64,000 nucleotides of DNA from Gammaproteobacteria bacterium (GTDB taxonomy: Bacteria > Pseudomonadota > Gammaproteobacteria > Acidiferrobacterales > Sulfurifustaceae). The position numbers and the translations under genes were made by a program. Numbering within the stretch: the stretch's first letter is position 1; each line of letters starts with the position of its first letter. The notes beneath the pieces are model-generated. The model had not been told where the DNA came from, did no database searches, and saw only the letters and a program-made list of their open reading frames with translations. This document shows, in pieces, positions 7,877 to 17,606 of the stretch. Where the stretch lies: NCBI GenBank assembly GCA_016199745.1, contig JACQFZ010000001.1:1-64000 (forward strand), written 5' to 3'.

Positions 7877-10800
7877 TTGACGAAGCGTCCGTTACGCCAC
7901 GAGCAGCGCGCGGGAACCGGCTCCGCACCGAGCGGTAAATTGCGTTCGTTCGATTGGGCGCGATCACCGCTGGGTACGATCGAGCAGTGGCCGCCGGCGT
8001 TACGCGCAGCGGTCGATCTGTGCCTGAACACGCCGACGCCGGCGTTTGTTTATTGTCGGCAAGATCTGGTGATTCCAAACGACGCTTGTATCGGCGCTAT
8101 CGGCGGCAGCCGTACGACTGAGCCCGGCAGATCCGGCCGTGAGCTTTGGTCGAATCATTGGGACGCGGTCGAGCCGTTGGTTCTCGCCGTATTCGACACC
8201 GGCGAGGCGAAGTGCGCCGACAATGTGCAGCTGATCGTCGAGCGCGGCGGTTCGCTGGAAGATTGTTATTTCGCGTTATCGTCCACCCCTGTCATCGATG
8301 ATAGTGACGGCATCGTCGGCGTATTCGTGTTGCTGACCGAAAACGCCGATATCAAGACGGAACCGGCAGCCGCCGCCGGCGTTAGTACGCCGCATGTGCT
8401 CGATCGTGTGCTCGCCGGCATCGACGAAGCGTTCACGGTTTTCGATCGCGACTGGCGCCATACCTATATCAACGACAAGGCCGTGGCGATGGCCGGTATT
8501 CCGCGCGAACAATTGCTCGGCCGCAGCTTGTGGGACTCGTTTCCGCAAATCGTCGGCAGCGAATTTCATCAGCGCCTATTGGCGCTCATGGAGCAGCAAC
8601 AAAACGCGCGTTTCGATTACTACTCCGAGCTGCAGCAACGCTGGTTCGATGTGCGCGCTTATCCGTGGCCCGAAGGCGTAGCTTTGCTGGTGGTCGATAT
8701 CAGCGAGCGCAAGCAGGCCGAAGAGACGCAACGCGCCAACGAAGCGCAATTGCGCATTGTCAGCGACGCCATGCCGGCATTGATTTCTTACGTCGATAGC
8801 AATGGCCGCTATCGCTTTGCCAACCATTGTTACCACGATTGGTTCGGGCATACGCCCGAGCAAATCGTCGGTCGCCACTTGTCCGAGGTGCTGGGCGACG
8901 CCGTGTTCGCCGAAATTCGTCCGCACATGGAGCGGGTGCTTGCCGGCGAACGCGTGACCTACGACGCGTGCTTGCCGTATCGCCAAGGCGGAATGCGTGC
9001 GGTCCAGGCGAGCTACGTGCCCGATCGCGATGAGCGCGGGCGTGTGCGCGGCTTCTTTGCGTTGGTGCACGACATTAGCGAGCGTACGCGCGCCGAAGAG
9101 GCACTGCGCGAGAGTGAAGAGCGTTTCCGCCGGTTGGCCGATACCGCGCCGGTCATGATCTGGATGACCGACGAGCGTAAACGCTCGGTGTATTTCAACA
9201 AGCGTTGGCTCGAATTCATCGGCGAGTCGCACGAGCAAGCAATCGCCGGCGACTGGACCGCGCAAGTCCATCCCGCCGATCGACCGGTGCTCGCGCAATG
9301 CGTGCAGGCGTTCGATGCGCGTGCACCGTTCTCCATGGACTTTCGCATGCGCCGGCACGACGGTGCCTACCGCTGGTTCAACGATTACGCCGTTCCGCGC
9401 TACGATGCCGACGGTACCTTCCGCGGTTTCATCGGCACCATGGTCGACGTCACCGACCGCAAACAGATCGAAGACGAGCGCAGCCATGCGCTTGCCGCCG
9501 AGCGCGAAGCGCGTGCCGAAGCCGAGCTGCTGCGCGATCTTGGTAAGGTGCTGAACAGCGAGCTCGACATGCGCACGTTGCTGCAGCGTGTTACCGATAC
9601 CGCGACCGCCGCCATCGGCGCCGATCTCGGCGCGTTCTTTTATAACGCCGTCGACCAACAAGGCGAGGGTTATCGGCTATACGCAGTTGCCGGCATGCCG
9701 GCGGAGTCATTCGCGCAGTTGTCGTTACCGCGCGAGACGGCGCTGTTCGAGCCGACGCTCCATGACGAATCGATCGTACGCTGCGACGATGTAACTCAGG
9801 ATCCGCGGTTTGGTAAGAGCGCACCGCACTTCGGCACGCCGTCCGGGCATCCGCCGGTAAAAAGTTATCTGGCGGTACCGGTTAAATCACGCTCGGGCGA
9901 AGTACTGGGCGCATTGTTCTTCGGCCATCAGCAGCCGGCACGTTTTCAGGCGCGGCACGAGCGCACTGTCGCCGGCATTGCCGCGCAAGCGGCGATCGCG
10001 ATCGACAATGCCCGGCTGTTCGACGTCGTGCGCGAGCAGGCGGCACGCTGGCAAGCGACGCACGATCATGCGGCCGTCGGTATTTGCGAGTCGACGCTCG
10101 ACGGTCGCTTGATCGGTGTCAACGATATGTATTGCGCGATCCTCGGTTATAGCCGCGACGAGCTTTTGGACGGCATGCGTTTCCGTGAGCTCACGCATCC
10201 GGACGACGTCGCTATCGACGAAGGGCTGTTCGAGGATCTCAAGGCCGGCAAGATCAGCTCGTACAGTCTCGAAAAGCGCTATCGCCGTAAAGATGGCAGC
10301 TGGATTTGGATCAAGTTAACGGCGTCGTTAGTGCGCGATGCGCAGCAGCGACCGTTGTACGGCATCGGTGCAATCGAAGACGTCACCGAGCGTCGGCGTG
10401 CCGAAACTGTCATTACCGGCCAGAAGAAAGCGCTCGAGCAGATTGCCCGCGGCGAACCGTTGACGGCGGTACTGGAAACATTAGTCGATACCTTCGAGCA
10501 GCAATCGACGCTCGGTGCTATGGGCGCGATCCTGTTGCTCGACAATGCGCGCCGCATCTTGCGGCCGGTAGCGACCGGGCGCTTGCCGAAAGATTGGCTC
10601 AGCGTGCTTAGCGACATGCAGCTCGATGCCAACATCGGCGCGCTCGAGTACATCGATGGTGCGGAATCGGTCTTCGTCGCCGATATCGCCAGCGATCCGC
10701 ATTGGCAGCCGGCGCGTGTGGTCGCCGAGCAACTCGGTTTCCGCAATGTTTGGTCGATTCCGATTCATTCCTCGGGCCTCGATGTGTTCGGTGCGCTCAC

Positions 10801-13800
10801 GATTTACTATCGTGTGCCCAATCATCCGACCGCCGATGAGATGCGCTTTATCGACATCATTACCGATACTGCCGCCATCGCCATCGAGCGCTACGAAGAT
10901 GAGAAGTCGTTGCGATTGCAGGCGCAAGTACTGAGCCGCATCCACGATGCCGTCATCACCACCGATCGCGTCGGCCGTATTACCCGTTGGAACGAAGGCG
11001 CCGAACGCTTGTTCGGTTACGCCGCCGAAGAAGCCATCGGTCAGCACGCGTCGTTGTGTTATGCGTCCGACGATCGCAATACGTTTGCACAGCAAGTCGT
11101 TACGCCGTTGGCGCATGCCGGTCGGCACGAGCTGGTAGCGCGCTTACAGCGTCGCTCCGGCGACGTACTGTATGGGCACGTGTCGTTGTCGCTCATTCAT
11201 GACGAACGTGGCCGGCCGAGCGCGGCGGTCGCCTACATTCTCGATATGACGGCGCGTGTTACCGCCGAGCAGGAATTGAGCGCGCGCGTACGCCAGCAAG
11301 AAGCGGTGGCGCACTTGGGCGAAAACGCATTGGCCGGGTTTGCGCTGCAGGCGCTGATGGACGAAGCGGTGCAGCTGGTCACCGATACGCTATCGGTCGA
11401 CATGTGTAAGTTATTGGAGTTGTTGCCCGATCAGAAAACGTTGTTCCTGCGCGCCGGCGTTGGCTGGCAAGAAGGTCGTGTTGGCAAAACCGTCATCAGC
11501 GCCGGTCGCGAGTCGCACGCCGGCTACACGTTGTTGGCGGCCACCCCAGTTATTACCGCCGATTTGCCGAGCGAGACGCGCTTCAGCGACGCCGCGTTTT
11601 TGCTCGAGCACAACGTCGTTAGCGGTGCCAGCGTCATCGTGCAAGGCGACAACGAGCGGCCGTACGGCGTGTTCGGCGTTTTCAGCAAGCGTCCGCGCCA
11701 ATTCTCGACGCACGACATTAACTTTCTGCAATCGATTGCCAACGTCGTGGCGAACGCGATCCAGCGCAAACAGTTTGAAGAAAAGTTGAGTCAGGCGCGC
11801 GACGACCTCGAGCAGCGCGTTACCGAGCGTACCGCCGAACTGGCGCGCGCCAACCAGCAATTGCGCGACGAAATCGTCGATCGCATGGGCGTTGAAACCG
11901 CCTTGCGCGATTCGGAAGCGCAATACCGCATGCTGTTTGAACGTAATCCATTGTCGGCGTGGGTGTTTGACATCAACACGCGACAAATCTTAGCGGCCAA
12001 CGAGACTGCCGTTTGGCAATACGGTTACACACGCGAAGAATTTCTGCGCATGAGCATCGACGATCTGCATCCGTCGGAAGAGATGTCGCGCATGCTCGAT
12101 TACGCCGAACAGTTCGCGCCGGAGACGGCCTACATCGGCGTCTGGAAGCATCGCAAGCAAGACGAGACGATCATCGATGTCGAGATGTTCGTCTATGAAG
12201 TGTTGTTCCAGGGCCGTTGGGCGCGCTTGGTCTTGGCCAATGACATCACCGAGCGCCGTCGTGCCGAGCAAGAGTTCCGTTTGATCGAGCAGATCACGCG
12301 CGCTATCGGCGAGGCGCGCGACTACGAAGCGGCGCTGTACGCGGTGCTGCGGCAATTATGCGAGACCACCGGTTGGGTGTGGGGTGAAGTCTGGTTGCCC
12401 GGGTCCGATCGCGAGCACATGGTGTCGAGCCCGGTATGGTATTGCGCCGCCGATGGTCTCGACGAATTCCGGCATCCAACGCGCGAGCAAGAATCGGTCA
12501 GCGGCCAAGGCATCATCGGCCGTGCCTGGGTCGCTAAACATCCGATCTGGTTGTCCGATGTGACGATCGACGACGACTTCAGTCGCGCGCCGCAAGCACG
12601 TGCCGTCGGCGTGCGCGCCGGTATCGCTTTCCCGGTGTTAGTCGAGCGCGAGATTGTGGCATTGCTAGCGTTCTTCCTGCGCGAACCGCGGCGTGAGGAC
12701 GAGCGCTTGGTCAAGCTGGTATCGACGGTCGCCGCGCAGCTCGGTCTTGCCATCGAGCGCAAACGCGCTGAGGAGTTGCTGCAGAAAAGCGAAATGCAAT
12801 TGTCCGAGGCGCAACATCTAGCGCACCTCGGTAGCTGGGAATGGGATGTCGCCAGCGGTGCGCTCAAATGGTCCGACGAGTTGTACCGCATCTATGGTAT
12901 CGATCCCGGCACGCCGCTGCAGTTCAACGATTATGTGGCACGCCTGCATCCGCACGACCATCGGCGCGTGCAGGATATTATTGCCAGCGCTGTGCGCGAG
13001 CGGACACCGTTCACACTGGAAGAGCGCATCGTTCGCCAAAATGGCGGCGAGATACGCCATTTGTTGACCCAGGGCGCATTGGTCACCGATAGCCGCGGTG
13101 AAGTGGCGCGCATGGTCGGCGTCTGTCTCGATATCACCGAACGCAAGCGCGTCGAGGAACGACTGCGCGACTACACGCATCGTTTGCAAAATTTATCGCA
13201 GCGATTGCTCGAGGCGCAGGAAACTGAGCGCCGGCGCATTGCCCGCGAGTTGCATGACCAGATCGGTCAGGATCTTTCCGTTATCAAAATTAATTTGCAA
13301 TCGTTGAAGCGCTTACCGCCGCGGACCATGGTGGCGCAGGTCGATGAAACGATTCGTGTGGTCGAAGGTGTGCTCGCGACCGCGCGCAACTTGTCGCTTG
13401 AGCTGCGCCCGTCGATGCTTGATGATCTTGGGTTGGCGGCGGCGCTGCGTTGGTATCTCGACCGGCAGGCACAGCGCGGCGGCTTCAAGTTGCAATTCGT
13501 CGCGGATAATGTCGACGGCCGCATGGTGCCGACGATCGAGACGGCGTGTTTCCGCTTGGCACAAGAAGCGTTGACCAACATTCTGCGGCACGCAAAGGCA
13601 CAGCATGTACAAGTGAATCTGCGATTGTCTGGTGAAGAGTTGGAAATGCGTATCATCGACGACGGCAGCGGCTTCGATGTAGAAGCGGCGCGTGCCCGTG
13701 CCGCTAGCGGTGACAGCTTCGGATTGCTCGGTATGGAAGAACGCGCCTTGCTTGCTGGCGGCAGTCTAGAAATAATATCGACACCCGGGCACAGTACTAC

Positions 13801-13843
13801 CGTTATCGCTCGGTTCCCTTTAACAACTACGCTAACGCTATGA
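7877..13843 (+). CDS. giant multi-PAS/GAF sensor histidine kinase (NarL/DegS-type), 1988 aa
   Basis: Soluble-looking kinase with a very long sensory array and no obvious membrane helix. I read these modules in order, with approximate residues: an N-terminal PAS-like part with FDWARSPLGTIEQWP (15-160), PAS (175-280), PAS (290-400), PAS (410-530), GAF (554-710), PAS (724-845), GAF (852-1010), PAS (1018-1130), GAF (1144-1300), a coiled coil (1300-1340), PAS (1349-1460), GAF (1465-1625) and PAS (1640-1755). A HisKA_3 dimerisation helix follows with the phosphoacceptor in RRRIARELHDQIGQDL (His1793), then a HATPase domain ending GSFLG-type (SFGLLGMEERALL). The TTG start at 7877 follows GAAGGA at 7864-7869. 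It overlaps its response regulator by four bases. The ligands are not predictable. Confidence 0.9.
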   Translation: MTKRPLRHEQRAGTGSAPSGKLRSFDWARSPLGTIEQWPPALRAAVDLCLNTPTPAFVYCRQDLVIPNDACIGAIGGSRTTEPGRSGRELWSNHWDAVEPLVLAVFDTGEAKCADNVQLIVERGGSLEDCYFALSSTPVIDDSDGIVGVFVLLTENADIKTEPAAAAGVSTPHVLDRVLAGIDEAFTVFDRDWRHTYINDKAVAMAGIPREQLLGRSLWDSFPQIVGSEFHQRLLALMEQQQNARFDYYSELQQRWFDVRAYPWPEGVALLVVDISERKQAEETQRANEAQLRIVSDAMPALISYVDSNGRYRFANHCYHDWFGHTPEQIVGRHLSEVLGDAVFAEIRPHMERVLAGERVTYDACLPYRQGGMRAVQASYVPDRDERGRVRGFFALVHDISERTRAEEALRESEERFRRLADTAPVMIWMTDERKRSVYFNKRWLEFIGESHEQAIAGDWTAQVHPADRPVLAQCVQAFDARAPFSMDFRMRRHDGAYRWFNDYAVPRYDADGTFRGFIGTMVDVTDRKQIEDERSHALAAEREARAEAELLRDLGKVLNSELDMRTLLQRVTDTATAAIGADLGAFFYNAVDQQGEGYRLYAVAGMPAESFAQLSLPRETALFEPTLHDESIVRCDDVTQDPRFGKSAPHFGTPSGHPPVKSYLAVPVKSRSGEVLGALFFGHQQPARFQARHERTVAGIAAQAAIAIDNARLFDVVREQAARWQATHDHAAVGICESTLDGRLIGVNDMYCAILGYSRDELLDGMRFRELTHPDDVAIDEGLFEDLKAGKISSYSLEKRYRRKDGSWIWIKLTASLVRDAQQRPLYGIGAIEDVTERRRAETVITGQKKALEQIARGEPLTAVLETLVDTFEQQSTLGAMGAILLLDNARRILRPVATGRLPKDWLSVLSDMQLDANIGALEYIDGAESVFVADIASDPHWQPARVVAEQLGFRNVWSIPIHSSGLDVFGALTIYYRVPNHPTADEMRFIDIITDTAAIAIERYEDEKSLRLQAQVLSRIHDAVITTDRVGRITRWNEGAERLFGYAAEEAIGQHASLCYASDDRNTFAQQVVTPLAHAGRHELVARLQRRSGDVLYGHVSLSLIHDERGRPSAAVAYILDMTARVTAEQELSARVRQQEAVAHLGENALAGFALQALMDEAVQLVTDTLSVDMCKLLELLPDQKTLFLRAGVGWQEGRVGKTVISAGRESHAGYTLLAATPVITADLPSETRFSDAAFLLEHNVVSGASVIVQGDNERPYGVFGVFSKRPRQFSTHDINFLQSIANVVANAIQRKQFEEKLSQARDDLEQRVTERTAELARANQQLRDEIVDRMGVETALRDSEAQYRMLFERNPLSAWVFDINTRQILAANETAVWQYGYTREEFLRMSIDDLHPSEEMSRMLDYAEQFAPETAYIGVWKHRKQDETIIDVEMFVYEVLFQGRWARLVLANDITERRRAEQEFRLIEQITRAIGEARDYEAALYAVLRQLCETTGWVWGEVWLPGSDREHMVSSPVWYCAADGLDEFRHPTREQESVSGQGIIGRAWVAKHPIWLSDVTIDDDFSRAPQARAVGVRAGIAFPVLVEREIVALLAFFLREPRREDERLVKLVSTVAAQLGLAIERKRAEELLQKSEMQLSEAQHLAHLGSWEWDVASGALKWSDELYRIYGIDPGTPLQFNDYVARLHPHDHRRVQDIIASAVRERTPFTLEERIVRQNGGEIRHLLTQGALVTDSRGEVARMVGVCLDITERKRVEERLRDYTHRLQNLSQRLLEAQETERRRIARELHDQIGQDLSVIKINLQSLKRLPPRTMVAQVDETIRVVEGVLATARNLSLELRPSMLDDLGLAAALRWYLDRQAQRGGFKLQFVADNVDGRMVPTIETACFRLAQEALTNILRHAKAQHVQVNLRLSGEELEMRIIDDGSGFDVEAARARAASGDSFGLLGMEERALLAGGSLEIISTPGHSTTVIARFPLTTTLTL

Positions 13844-14493
13844 ACGCCATTCGTGTACTACTCGCCGATGATCACAGTCTCTTTCGCGCCGGCATCCAAG
13901 CGCTGCTCATGCAGATCGATGGCGTGCAAGTTGTCGGCGAAGCCGACACCGGCCGCAAAGCCTTGGAAATGGCGCGGGCCCATACACCCGATGTGGTGTT
14001 AATGGACATCGCAATGCCCGAGATGAATGGGCTCGATACCGCGGCCCGTCTTACCAAGGAATTTCCTGGGGTTCGCGTCATTATGTTGTCGATGCATGCC
14101 GGTGAAGAATACGTCATGCAGGCACTGCGTGCCGGTGCCTCGGGCTATCTGTTGAAGGATGCCGCGACCTCCGAGCTCGAATTAGCGGTGCGCGCGGTCG
14201 CGCGCGGTGAGACGTATTTGACGCCGACGATCTCCAAGCGCGTGATTGATGATTATTTGATGCGCACGACCGGCACGAGCAATTCGACTGATCAGCTGAC
14301 CAAACGGCAACGTGAAATCTTGCAGTTGATCGCTAAGGGCTATACCTCGAAAGAAATGGCGCAGATGCTGAATTTGAGCCCGAAGACGATCGAAACGCAT
14401 CGTACGCAGTTGATGAAGCAGCTTGATATTCACGATGTAGCGGGGTTAGTGCGATACGCTATTCGTGTGGGCCTCGTTACCCTGGACGCGTAG
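13840..14493 (+). CDS. NarL/LuxR-family response regulator
   Basis: Two-domain transcription regulator of 217 residues. The receiver has acidic residues D10-D11, the phosphoacceptor D56 in VVLMDIAMPEMNG and the conserved lysine in SGYLLKDA near 107. The C-terminal HTH_LuxR domain (about 150-210) includes LTKRQREILQLIAKGYTSKEMA and LSPKTIETHRTQLMKQL. The ATG at 13840 overlaps the TGA of the giant kinase by four bases, so the two form a cognate pair. A short hairpin (arms 14509-14514 and 14518-14523) lies just downstream but lacks a T run. Target genes are unknown. Confidence 0.95.
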   Translation: MNAIRVLLADDHSLFRAGIQALLMQIDGVQVVGEADTGRKALEMARAHTPDVVLMDIAMPEMNGLDTAARLTKEFPGVRVIMLSMHAGEEYVMQALRAGASGYLLKDAATSELELAVRAVARGETYLTPTISKRVIDDYLMRTTGTSNSTDQLTKRQREILQLIAKGYTSKEMAQMLNLSPKTIETHRTQLMKQLDIHDVAGLVRYAIRVGLVTLDA

Positions 14494-14702
14494 TTTTTGG
14501 CTGAATCGCCCCTTTTCAAGGGGTGATGGCCCAGTATCCTGCGTTCCCCTTATTCTTTCCTCCGCAATACATCGACCCCTCTCGGGGTTTTCCCTAGGTC
14601 ATTTCCGGTTTCTCCCGGTACGTAATGGGGTCTTGGCTTGCTACTGTAAGTACTGATCGCCGCACAACACCGAATGGAAGCAGCGATTGCTAAGGGAATG
14701 CC

Positions 14703-15080
14703 ATGCGTGTTTTGTTGGCAGATGACAGTCCGAGTTTTACCTCGGCGGCGATTCGGTTTCTATCGTTGATACCCGAGTGTGAAGTGGTGGGTCGGGCCCG
14801 GACGGGGCGCGAGGCGATTGAGCAAGTTAACCGCCTGCATCCGGATCTGGTGCTGATGGACGTTCGGATGCCGGAGATGGACGGACTGGAGGCGACGCAG
14901 CGGATCAAGCGTGGAATCGAGCCGCCGCAAGTCATCGTCATGACGCTGCATAACCATGTAGCCTATCGGCGTCGGGCGGAACAAGCAGGTGCCGATGGGT
15001 TTGTGGGCAAGGAAGAGTTCGGTACGGCATCGCTTGAATTGCTTACCGATTTTGACAACAGGGGAGGAAAGCCAAGTTGA
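14703..15080 (+). CDS. stand-alone receiver (CheY-like) protein
   Basis: Single receiver domain of 125 residues with acidic pocket D7-D8, phosphoacceptor D53 in LVLMDVRMPEMDG, switch threonine in VIVMTLHNH and a lysine in DGFVGKEEF. The closest relatives in sequence feel are NarL-type receivers, but no output domain follows: the protein ends in DNRGGKPS. ATG at 14703 is a good start. It lies 60 bases before the TonB-dependent receptor gene on the same strand and may be the first gene of that operon, or a phosphate sink for the kinases on either side. Confidence 0.88.
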   Translation: MRVLLADDSPSFTSAAIRFLSLIPECEVVGRARTGREAIEQVNRLHPDLVLMDVRMPEMDGLEATQRIKRGIEPPQVIVMTLHNHVAYRRRAEQAGADGFVGKEEFGTASLELLTDFDNRGGKPS

Positions 15081-15140
15081 TCTTCATCGTCGAGCGCGGT
15101 CGGAGTGCACTCGCAAGTGCGTGAAGCGCTGGCCTCGTCA

Positions 15141-17027
15141 ATGACGTTACTCACTTATTGCCGCTCGGCATTGCTCGGGATGCTGGGGTTGGGCCTAGTG
15201 CTGACAGCGACGCCGTCGGCGGCGGAAGGGCTCGATATCAAGCGTCTGACGCTTGAGCAGCTCATGGAGATCAGCGTCGTCACGCCGTCGCGCCGGGCGG
15301 AGTCGTATCAGTCATCGCCATCGGCGTTGTACGTGTTGACCGGTGATGACATACAACGCGCGCACGTGACGTCGTTGCCCGAAGCATTGCGGCTGATTCC
15401 CGGTGTGCAGGTAGCACGCCTCGACGCCAGCAAATGGTCTGTCAGTATTCGCGGTTTCGGTTCGCGTACCGCCAACAAGTTGTTGGTGCTATTCGACGGT
15501 CGCTCGGTGTACGACCCACTTTTTTCCGGTGTGTTCTGGGAATCGCGCGACGTGATGCTCGAAGACGTCGAACGCATTGAGGTTATTCGTGGCCCGGGCG
15601 GCGCATTGTGGCAAACGAACGCCGTCAATGGTGTGATCAACATCATTACCAAGCGGGCCAGCGATACCCAGGGAACGTTGTGGACCGCCGGCGCGGGTAC
15701 GGAGGAGCGCGCGTTCGGCGCCGTGCGTTATGGCTGGCAACCGCAATCGGATCAATACGCACGCGTGTATGCAAAGACCACCGAGCGCGACACCGGTGCG
15801 GCGGCGAGTGGGGCGCACGATGATATGCGGCTTGTGCGCACCGGTTATCGTTGGGATTGGGTCGCCGATGCGCGTGACGACATGCAAGTGTCGGGCGATT
15901 TTTACAATGGCGACTTCGGCGAAGCGGATGCCGCCACGGGTCAGGTGCAGGATGTCAATCATCAGGGCGCCAACTTGCTCGCTCGTTGGCAACGAAAATT
16001 ATCGGCGACCGAAAATTTTCGCCTGCAATTTTTTTACGATTACTTCGAGTTCGACAATCTGCAGCTTGGCGAGACGCGCAATACCTACGACTTCGAATTT
16101 CAGCACGGCCTGACGCCGTTGCCGGACCATCAACTGGTCTGGGGCTTCGGTCATCGGCGTACGCGCGACGATATTCGCAATGGTCCAGTGATCAGCATCG
16201 ATCCGAGTGCGCGTGCCGATGTAACGACCAATCTATTCGTGCAGGACACGATCGCGCTGGTGCCGGACCGTTGGCAGCTCACGCTCGGCACTAAAGTCGA
16301 ACGAAATAATTATTCCGGCAGCGAGTGGCAACCGAATGTGCGGCTAGCGTGGACCGTCAATGCCAATCAAACGGCATGGGCGGCAGCGTCGCGCGCCGTG
16401 CGGGTGCCGTCGCGTTTGGAGCGCGATTTGGTATTCGCTGGCAGTCGATTGGGCGACGACTTCGATCCGGAACGGGTCTACGCTTACGAGCTTGGTTTCC
16501 GGCATTTGTTGTCGCCGCGGATTTGGTATGACGTCGCCGCTTTTTATAACGACTATCGTGCATTGCTGACGCTCGAGCAGGATTTCATGTTCGAGAACCG
16601 CATGAACGGCCATACCTACGGTGTCGAGCTGGCGACCCGCTGGCAGTTGACGCCGGCGTGGCGTCTGGATGCTGGCTACACCTATCTCAGAATGAATCTC
16701 GAGGTCGACGCCGACAGCATCGACGTCACGCGGCCGGAGATCATGGAAGGTTCCGACCCGCAGCAGCAGATTACGCTGCGCTCAGCCTACGACTACTCGC
16801 GCACTTGGCAATTCGACGCGACCTTGTATCACTGCGATGAATTACCAACGTTCGATGTACCGGCTTATACGAAACTCGATGTCGGCGTTACCTGGTTAAT
16901 GCGCCCACGCTGGCAAGTGTCGTTGGTTGGGCAAGATCTGCTCGACTCGCACCATCCGGAAAGCGCCGGTACATCGACCACGGAAGTGCAAAGGGGGTTT
17001 TATGGAAAACTGCGTGTGGAATTTTGA
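15141..17027 (+). CDS. TonB-dependent outer-membrane receptor
   Basis: Outer-membrane beta-barrel receptor with a plug domain. The ATG chosen gives a classic signal peptide (SALLGMLGLGLVLTATPSAA), although a GTG 36 bases upstream is possible. A TonB-box-like segment ISVVTPSRR follows at about residues 45-53. The plug contains LPEALRLIPGVQV, SIRGFGSRTANKLLVLFDGR and the RIEVIRGPGGALW...NGVINIITK signature. The barrel ends with GKLRVEF, with the terminal Phe expected for BAM recognition. At 628 residues it is slightly small for a receptor. Its position directly before a YfiR-like gene and a CHASE8-type kinase suggests a sensory rather than purely uptake role. The substrate is unknown. Confidence 0.9.
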   Translation: MTLLTYCRSALLGMLGLGLVLTATPSAAEGLDIKRLTLEQLMEISVVTPSRRAESYQSSPSALYVLTGDDIQRAHVTSLPEALRLIPGVQVARLDASKWSVSIRGFGSRTANKLLVLFDGRSVYDPLFSGVFWESRDVMLEDVERIEVIRGPGGALWQTNAVNGVINIITKRASDTQGTLWTAGAGTEERAFGAVRYGWQPQSDQYARVYAKTTERDTGAAASGAHDDMRLVRTGYRWDWVADARDDMQVSGDFYNGDFGEADAATGQVQDVNHQGANLLARWQRKLSATENFRLQFFYDYFEFDNLQLGETRNTYDFEFQHGLTPLPDHQLVWGFGHRRTRDDIRNGPVISIDPSARADVTTNLFVQDTIALVPDRWQLTLGTKVERNNYSGSEWQPNVRLAWTVNANQTAWAAASRAVRVPSRLERDLVFAGSRLGDDFDPERVYAYELGFRHLLSPRIWYDVAAFYNDYRALLTLEQDFMFENRMNGHTYGVELATRWQLTPAWRLDAGYTYLRMNLEVDADSIDVTRPEIMEGSDPQQQITLRSAYDYSRTWQFDATLYHCDELPTFDVPAYTKLDVGVTWLMRPRWQVSLVGQDLLDSHHPESAGTSTTEVQRGFYGKLRVEF

Positions 17028-17030
17028 GAA

Positions 17031-17606
17031 ATGGCGCGATGTAGGTGGCGCGGATTAGGCGACGCTCTGAGTATGGAACTACGGCGCTGCAAACGAGTCT
17101 TCCGTTGGTCGATGGCCCTATTGCTGTACTTGGGTGCGGCATCGGCCGCCGACGCGCCGTTGGAGTATCAGGTCAAGGCGTCTTATCTCTATAACTTTAT
17201 GCGATTCATCGATTGGCCCGATGACGCCTTCGCTGCCGATGGCGCGTTTAATTTGTGCGTATCGGATCTGTCGCGCTTCGGTGCTGCATTGGATGCGCTT
17301 GCCGGCGAGCAGATCGACGGACATACGATCCATGTGCGCAGCGTCGATAGCCCGGCGGCGGTGCGCGCGACTCATTGCCATTTATTGTTTGTTAGCGCGG
17401 CCAAGGAAATCGTTTGGATGCCGTTGGCGCCGGAACGCGGCTTGCTCACCGTCGGCGAAAGTCGCGAGTTCACGCAACACGGCGGCATTATTAATTTGCT
17501 GGAAGTGCAAGGGCGTATTCGTTTTCAAATTAATCATCCCGTTGCCGAGCGCGCCGGATTGGTCATCAGCTCGCGCTTGCTGAATCTAGCGATGACACAG
17601 CCATGA
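17031..17606 (+). CDS. YfiR-like (DUF4154) periplasmic protein
   Basis: Secreted periplasmic protein of 191 residues. A signal peptide is evident (SMALLLYLGAASAADA), reached from ATG 17031 or from a second ATG at 17073. The mature part has the family hallmarks YQVKASYLYNFMRFIDWP near the start, paired cysteines in FNLCVSDL and THCHLLFV, and the C-terminal LEVQGRIRFQINHPVAERAGLVISSRLLNLA. In the known YfiBNR system YfiR binds the CHASE8 sensor of the cyclase YfiN and silences it. Here the partner directly downstream (four-base overlap) is a CHASE8-like histidine kinase, so an analogous gating role is inferred, not shown. Confidence 0.87.
   Translation: MARCRWRGLGDALSMELRRCKRVFRWSMALLLYLGAASAADAPLEYQVKASYLYNFMRFIDWPDDAFAADGAFNLCVSDLSRFGAALDALAGEQIDGHTIHVRSVDSPAAVRATHCHLLFVSAAKEIVWMPLAPERGLLTVGESREFTQHGGIINLLEVQGRIRFQINHPVAERAGLVISSRLLNLAMTQP

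Noticed and set aside
8576-9661. 361-residue minus-strand frame opposite the giant kinase
   Set aside because: Arises from the codon bias of the plus-strand gene; its sequence is Arg/His/Ala-rich with no domain and no ribosome site.
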